Below the pieces are notes generated by a model that was not told the DNA's origin, made no database searches, and worked only from the letters and a program-made list of their open reading frames with translations. A program made the position numbers and the translations under genes. This document shows positions 18,411 through 24,524 of a stretch of DNA of 24,524 nt, piece by piece; within the stretch, counting starts at the first letter, position 1, and every line of letters starts with the position of its first letter. Source of the DNA: Clavulina sp. PMI_390 (lineage: Eukaryota > Basidiomycota > Agaricomycetes > Cantharellales > Hydnaceae); assembly GCA_015039315.1 (NCBI GenBank), contig WIDE01000082.1, positions 1-24,524 of the forward strand, given 5' to 3'.

Positions 18411-21400
18411 TTAGGAAGCGAATACAACGGAGCCATCTGGCTGAATGCTGAAGCCCTCCATCAAACCGTCTGCCGGGTTCGACGAGCCTTTAATCCTCTT
18501 AGCTCTGTCATCATCATCGTTATCATCAACCTTGGTATCTTCGTCAGCAGCTTCTCGGCCGCCATTCGCCAAGAAGGCAAGGTATGCCAATGAATGCCGT
18601 GGGGCAGAAAGAGATGGTGGAAGAGCGGGGTTGATCATAGGAGGACCCGAGAACCAGAGGAGCTTCCCAGACTTTGGGTCGCGATCAAATTTCTCCACTA
18701 GAGAAGATTTTAAATGAGTAATGTGGCTAGCAGCGAACGGTGGAGATTGTAAAAGGTCGGAGGATAAAACAAAGCATACCAGTTTCTGCCGGAAGACCCT
18801 CGACCTTCGCCTCCCGGACATACGCAGGGCCTCCACTTGCACCATGTACACTGCGTTCGTCGGCCCCAATTTTCCTCTTCCTTCCTGCTGCACTCCCTGA
18901 AGCCACTCCCGGTACACCTCCAATGGCGGAGGAAGGTCCAACCACACCCCCGGCGTTTGAGGGATCTGCCACAGCCGCAGCACCTGTCGCAGCTTTCCGT
19001 CTTGTCATTCGTGGACCAATAATCTTGATCGGCCGATCGTCTTCTTGCTCTTCACTCTCTCCAGCCTCGTCATCGGGTCCCGCCTTTACGCTCGTTTGAT
19101 TTTGCTGAGTGGTGACTGGTGGTGAGACTGGCAACAAGCCTCCAGGAGCACGAAGGTTAGGGCTCCGCACAAACGGAGAGCGAAGTTTCCGAGGAGCGAT
19201 CGTGATCGGTTCGCCGTTGTTCGCCACCAACGTCGGGTCAAATGGAACGGTGGGGAGAAACTCGTCTGCTGGCTTTTGGGGGGCTGGAGGAGTAGGAGGG
19301 GGAACAGGCGCCTTCTCACGACTCTTGCCTTTACGACTTTTCGTCACAACAACTGGCGGTTCCTCTTTGGGTAATGTAGGTGTTGGAGCAGGACGCGGAA
19401 GAGCTTCAGCTGGCACGGAGGCTAGCCAACCCTGCTCGTCCTTGATCCGTACGAACCTCCCTGCACCAGAGGTGTAGGCATGGGTATCGTTGTTCGGTGT
19501 TGCGGCTGCCTTTGTGCCCATGGCGCGTGAACCAATGCGGTACTCATCGCGACAGACGTAGAGAGGCCAACCAGGGAACCAGCGGGGTCCAAGAGGTCGT
19601 CCTTGAGTATAGCATGTATGGAATTGCACGAAGACGTGCTCAAGCACGTCTTCTACGTGATGCGTATGTGTAAGGTCTGAAGAAGGTTAGATTGTCATAC
19701 AGTTTGGTGATGACAAGCAAGCGATAAATGAGGAATTAGCAACGAGGCGAGTATCTCAAACCAAAGAGCTGCGCGTACTGGTTGCGAAGACTTCATTTGC
19801 TAAGAAGACTCGTTTGGGATCATGGAAGGTCTATAGATAAAGACCGGTTCAGTTAACTCATGTTCATAGGAGATGAGCATCCATAATAAGGCGGTATCCA
19901 GAGGCAAAATGCATCAAGGAGAGCGTGGGACGTACTTGTTCAGGGAGGTAGAACCATCTAACGGAGAATAATACTTGCCCAGAGCCAGCAGACTTCCTAG
20001 ATCACAATACAACCAAAAGCACTCAGCATCTATGCATCCACGGAGCGGCTCGTTCGAGGGAATGAACTGACTCTACGTCTTCCGCAGCTTCCTTTTGGAC
20101 CCACATACGCCGGATCTGCCCCACAATAGGCCTGCTTGCGTCGTCCAAATAGGCGCTGGGGTTCGCGAGGTGTACGAAGTCACCCACACGATAGGTCTGC
20201 CCTTTGTACTTGATTACTTCCAGCGGCAGATCCTGAGCAAGTTCCCCCATAGAGCCACCGGGGGGTTGCGAAGAAGATAAAGAGTAGGCGGGGGTGGATC
20301 CTGGGCCAAACTCCAGTGATGCGAATCCGTACGGAGCCCGCGACATTGTGGATACCGTCAGTGAGGCGGGGGACGTGAGATGTTGCCACATGCGCTGAAC
20401 ACGCACAAGAGAGGCATCGGGAAAATTGTCAGTTCGTTGAGCTTTTGCACAACAATAGCGCTTGACAGATGACGGACCTGCAGTATGAGTATTCGGCCAT
20501 AATCTCCTCGTTCCCTCACCACATCTTCCAGGGCGCCGACTTTCTTCTTTGGCTCCTCCGTACCATCAACCTGCATTGCAGTTCCAGAGGCCGGCTCACT
20601 GCTTGCACGAGGCCCTCGATAAGTCCTTCGAGCCTTCTCGAATAGCCTCGCCATCTCGACATCGAAGGTTTGCGCGTTCGGATAGTGCATTTGAAGCGCC
20701 TTCTTATCGATGGTGGAAAGAGAGAGCCCATCCTATGACAATAAGTGAGTAAGAGGGTCAAGGATAAAAAAAAATGTGATGAGGAGTGGAAACCAACCTT
20801 ATGGTACAAGAAGGGTATGTCGGTACGATCAGCGAGCTTCTCTAAAGCGGCAGCAGGCCTATCTCCAGTGCTAGGTAGGGGAAGGGAAACGAGGAATTAG
20901 CGCCAGCGTAAGCACAGCAACTCGCGCACGAGCAAGCTGGAGCGGACCGATGCGAATAAAAGAAACACGTACACTGCACTCCTGAAATTTCGTATGAGAC
21001 CGACCACCTCACTATATCTGGCATGGGGTTCTATCTTTGGCTGCGCCATCCAACCGCTCCCCCCAGAGGTCCCATCTCCTGACGAAGCAGGGTGAGTAAA
21101 GGGACCGCCCCAAATCTTCATTCTTCCCTCACAGTGTTTCACGAGGTCATATTCAGACATCGCCCGGACCTCTTCCACGGTTAGAGTGGAAGGAGTAGGG
21201 GATAGATCCTCGTGGGCATGAGGGTTCGAAGAGTCGACATCCATTCGATCATCCTTCTCAACTGAAGGCGCGTCGACGTCCATATCGACAACAGGAACAG
21301 GTGTAGATGAAGCACCCTTTTTGCGAGAGGAAGAAGATGATGGGGCGGGTAGCTCGACAAAGGCTCTGTTCATCTTCGGGCCGTCGTCTGGAGGTGATGA

Positions 21401-22040
21401 TCGTGGGGCAGGTTTCGGTTCGCGTTTAATGATAAGCTTGGTTTTTCCAGATGTTGAGACAGTATTTGATGGGGTAGAAGATACGTTGATGGTTGTTGAG
21501 GAGGATGCTGAGGGTTGGAGGGAGGCTTTACTGGCCCATGTCGTATGAAAGAGATCAAGTAACGTTTCTGCATCTGTCCAAATAAGGGACCCGTCTTGGT
21601 TGAAGTGCATTCTAGAGATAAGTGGGTAGATCATTTGAGATTCCGAGAGGATTTGGAATGCTAGTCGCAGGTTCGGAGTAAGAGTCAGACTCACGCGTTT
21701 TTGAAGACAAGTTCTATATCGGCCCTTACACCTTCAACTGTGGTGTTCCTGTTTCTCTCCACAGTTGACTTCAGAGCGTATGAGGTGTGTTCGTGGGGCG
21801 AGAACACGGGAACAATGCCGACCAATGATGAACTTTTGGACGTTGATGTATAGAGTGAGAGCATACCTTGACACCATCCAAGCTCCTCGGCTGCGGGATC
21901 ACCTCATAGTATTCGAGCCACTCATCCCGATCCGGCAGCGTACGGAATATTGTAGAAAGGACGCGTCGTCCAATCGTGTGCGAGTAGAGAGTGTTCAGGA
22001 CATCGAGAGCATCATTTTTCTGAACCTCAGATAGCGGCAT
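18411..22040 (-). CDS. RSC1: Bromodomain and BAH-domain chromatin remodelling protein (RSC1/RSC2/polybromo-like)
   Basis: Ten exons on the minus strand: 22040-21867, 21768-21695, 21611-20973, 20870-20798, 20732-20478, 20394-20072, 19996-19936, 19830-19779, 19676-18780 and 18697-18411, giving 944 residues. The bromodomain is at about 8-110, with YYEVIPQP and the acetyl-lysine-binding Asn as N87 in NAMHFN. A Ser/Pro/Asp-rich linker follows. A segment at about 280-410 (IPFLYHKDG, ARLFEKARRTY) looks like a degenerate second bromodomain. The BAH domain spans about 468-597 (YRVGDFVHLANP, VRWFYLPEQ, RVFLANEVFAT, FVQFHTCYTQGRP, PLYVCRDEYR). A long low-complexity tail comes next, then a short C-terminal region with FSGPPM and HSLAYLAFLA. 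The family acts in RSC/SWI-SNF-type nucleosome remodelling in the nucleus, reading acetylated histones. The first in-frame ATG is at 22040; the triplet at 22052 is GTG. The intron before exon 10 uses the acceptor at 18698 because the earlier AG gives a stop. Confidence 0.88.
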
Positions 22041-22635
22041 GTGAAAGGACACGTGTTTTCGGCGCTAGTCTGCGTGTTTTTGGTTAAAGAGTATTCACAA
22101 GTCGGCTTGAATGATACAAGATGAGAGGAAACGTCGAGCAAGCTTCCAGTTGTATGCCTCTGCGCTTGGAACGGTGGCTGTGAGAGTTGCCAAATAGCCA
22201 ACAACTAACCCTTTCTTCACTGGTCTGTCGTGCAAGCATCCTGACGCAATTGACTAAGGGGCCAAAATAAATATGCCCAAATGCCCTTATTATGTTGCGG
22301 AAATGCTTCACTTATCAAACGATGTAAGACATTCCTTAATCAAACGGGATGGTGGCATAGCTTGGGCAAGACTACCGCAGAGCCCAACGCTCACAAATCA
22401 CGATACTTGGCGACATCAATGTTATTGGGAGAAGAACGTCATACATCTTCCACCGCTATATCTCCCTAACATAGAGCTTAACCTTCTCTCCCCAAGTGTT
22501 CTGTGGACCCACTGCAAGGCGAATTGCTCTAATGCGCGAATCATTCCCAAAAAGGTTTGACTCTCGACTATAATGGGAATCATCCTAGCACCCCTCGGAA
22601 ATCCATCGATACCCTTTATATGGGATTGTTATCGG
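22041..22635. other. Divergent intergenic region (RSC-like gene / 3'-edge gene)
   Basis: About 600 nt between divergent genes, so it should hold both promoters. TATAAT lies at about 22570 and TTTATAT at about 22616 on the plus side. Plus-strand open frames of 95 and 62 codons near 22273-22560 overlap each other and have no recognisable domain, so I do not call a gene. Confidence 0.45.
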
Positions 22636-24524
22636 ATGCAGGTCCCTGGCCTAAATGGTGGGATGAGCCCAGAAGCCGTCAGGGAGCACGTTGAGAAGCA
22701 CTGCCGTACGTGATAATATGAGTGCTACGGACTGTAATTTCTGCCCCACTGAGACGCTTCTCCCGCCAGACCACCCTCGACAGAATCACGTCGCGACTTC
22801 ACAACTATGCTCACCGAAAGTGACGCCGAGGTGCGGGCCAGGAGCGATCTGATTGCACTCCTATCTGTAGTCAAAAAGTGTCTACCTGAGCTTCAGGGAA
22901 TCTCCCTCACAGGCTCAACGCTCCAGCTTTGGGGAACTCTGACCAGCGTTGTTGACAGATCAGAGGGGGCCTTAGCTCATATATCAAAGCCGCGCAGAAA
23001 ACAGTCCTATCGATCGCTTATTGATGCAGGGTTGGTTCGCCGCCTCGTCAGCATCGTCGTCGACTTCGCGCATCTAGAGAAGCCCTCCTCCTACATGGCT
23101 GCTGAAAATATCCCGAGGGAGCTCCAGCGTTCCAACGGGGTAATGATTCCCTCACCATCACAGGTATCGCTCTGCTCTCTATTCAGAAACGACCCTGTTA
23201 CTCAATATGCGCTAGTCTACTTGGCTATGTGCAGTGGCGACTCTCTCCTCGATTTCTCGGCACCTCCATTTTCTAGATGCCATAGTTCCACTAGCCGAAT
23301 GGCGGAAATATGGAACGCAATTGGTCGCAGCTTATCGTGCCTCTGAATTGTCCTCTCCGATACAGGGCAAAGGAGAACACGGGGGCCTCTCATCGGCCCG
23401 TCTCGCAATGATAAACAGTCTCGGGGACATACTGCGATTAGAGGACTGGGAGCCGAGCATGAAGCCGACGAGGTGAGTCCTACTAAGATCTGGAACTATG
23501 GCAAATACTTACATTCGGCTGGTTGGAATGGCGTCCTTGCTCAGTGATGACATGTCAATCATGACCGATGCTCTCCCGCTGCTTTTCGATCTCCTAGCCA
23601 CAATTGAGGGCCCGCCAACTCTTTTAGTGTCTCGCTACCTCATCATGACACTATCGATGGAGATCATCGCCATCATCGCTTCCCTTGGGCGGCCGAGGCA
23701 TCGGCACGAGGTCGCACTCACCAAGCTTGCCGGATATCCTCTAGAGAAACTGATTCATATCTGCGCGAAGCCTGTGAACGACTCCGTCGAGTTATTCGAA
23801 CAGCGATGGGAAAGTCTAATTTGCCTCACGCGAATAATTGATGCTCTCCCAAGGGAGAAGGAAATGACCGACCCAACGTTCACGGACGGCCATATCACCG
23901 GACTTCTCCAGCCCCTGATAGATACTCACCTCCTGACTCGGATTGTGCACTTGATCAAAGATATTCGCGATCGTCCTGAGGTGTGCATACGAGGTCCGAT
24001 GCCAGATGGACGTTCAAACGAGGTCTACATGATCGATACATTTGTAGGCTTTCTGGTGGGCGTACAGATGAAATGTGGGCTACAGCACCTAGAACTGCCG
24101 GAGGAGCTCATAAAGTCTGATGTTCTATTCCTATTGGAGTGGTGGAGTCTCACCGCGCCACCTACTGCTATGCGTGAGTCTCCTCATTGAAACCGACTGA
24201 CCGTGCTCGATATCTGACTAGATTCTGATTCCTCTTCGAATCTCCTCCCTGCATCCCATCCCGTTGACATGCTCTGGCAGTGTCGCTGGAGACGCTACTT
24301 GACCAATGCTTGTTGTCCGTTAAGGGCACAAATACAGCGATCGATGCTCGGCTGAGATCCAAGTTCATCTGAGAGATGAGGATGATCGTGCGTCGCATGA
24401 AGCAGCCGGGTGTCCCGACGAACCTCGCCAGAGTTTGGTCATCTTCACTCGATTTACTCACCCGCACGAGACGGGATGACTGGGAAGAGGTTGGGGTCAC
24501 ATGCAATGCTTCTTTATGCGAATA
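22636..24524 (+). CDS. Unrecognised helical multi-exon protein, 3' end beyond or interrupted at window edge
   Basis: I do not recognise this gene. A model that keeps frame is 22636-22709, 22770-23233, 23277-23472, 23545-24173 and 24281 onward. ATG 22663 is an alternative start, and the likely TATA at 22616 favours it. The protein is rich in Leu/Ile/Ala and reads like a mostly helical repeat (HEAT/ARM-like) body, for example LIALLSVVKKCLPEL, ALPLLFDLLATIEGPP and LLQPLIDTHLLTRIVHLI. In the last stretch there is an in-frame TGA at 24370-24372. The same frame then stays open for 50 codons to the window end (RRDDWEEVGVTCNASLCE). Either the gene ends at the TGA, or it is a pseudogene, or a 57-nt intron (24325-24381, GTTAAG...GAGAG) removes the stop. 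Cys-x4-Cys at the edge could be the approach to a MYND-type zinc finger, common at the end of such basidiomycete proteins, but that is a guess. The 23233/23277 junction is also uncertain. Confidence 0.6.

Noticed and set aside
19957..19979. A 21-nt GC...AG intron (GCAAGT...TTAG) in the RSC-like BAH domain
   Set aside because: Far too short for an intron. Reading straight through gives QVLFSVRWFYLPEQ, which matches the BAH consensus and keeps frame.
22273..22560. 95-codon plus-strand frame between the RSC-like gene and the edge gene
   Set aside because: It overlaps another frame, shows no domain and no exon partner, and lies where both promoters are expected.
1..24524. tRNA or other structured RNA genes, transposons, terminal repeats, CRISPR-like arrays
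   Set aside because: No B-box/T-loop context that could fold, no transposase, reverse transcriptase or paired terminal repeats, and no spaced identical repeats were seen. A tRNAscan and repeat-library search were not possible here.

Overview
The window looks like nuclear DNA of a filamentous basidiomycete, probably an Agaricomycete and possibly of the Rhizoctonia/Ceratobasidiaceae type; the taxon is inference. The genes are dense and broken by many short introns (about 41-107 nt, mostly GT...AG, often 50-65 nt). They include very small exons (16-20 nt). The proteins are eukaryotic: a mitochondrial branched-chain E2, a leukotriene A4 hydrolase-type aminopeptidase, an RSC-type bromodomain/BAH protein and F-box proteins. 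I saw no rRNA, tRNA, CRISPR array or recognisable transposon.

Layout. (1) 1-3190: the last exon of one copy (3-99) and two complete copies (724-1567, 2344-3190) of a family of about 174-residue proteins that I do not recognise. (2) 3530-3794: a degraded promoter plus exon 1 of a further copy. (3) 4152-7968: two intronless F-box paralogues in tandem. (4) 8113-10138, minus strand: dihydrolipoamide branched-chain transacylase (BCKDH E2), seven exons. (5) 10139-11956: a gene-poor stretch. (6) 11957-14417: two more complete copies of the small-protein family. (7) 14932-15205: a diverged duplicate of the E2 promoter and exon 1, with the exon dead. (8) 15239-18264, plus strand: leukotriene A4 hydrolase/aminopeptidase, 19 exons. 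(9) 18411-22040, minus strand: RSC1/2- or polybromo-like chromatin remodeller subunit, ten exons, converging on the aminopeptidase gene with 146 nt between stop codons. (10) 22636 to the end, plus strand: an unrecognised multi-exon gene cut by the window edge.

The most unusual content is the small-protein family. All four complete copies were rebuilt from the sequence and share six exons with the same intron phases (0,0,0,2,2). Exon lengths are almost invariant at 51/90/87/101/99/97 nt, although the proteins have diverged strongly. The C-terminal exon carries a conserved APL..A..FF.....Q..ILGI signature. The copies fall into a left group (before the F-box genes) and a right group (between E2 and the aminopeptidase). 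The right group is flanked by two direct copies of the E2 upstream region. The simplest reading is that E2 and the aminopeptidase were once divergent neighbours sharing one promoter, and that the small-protein block came to lie between two copies of that promoter, each copy now serving one gene.

The conserved enzymes are housekeeping functions (branched-chain amino acid catabolism, peptide trimming, chromatin remodelling). The small-protein family and the F-box pair are the accessory, probably lineage-specific part.
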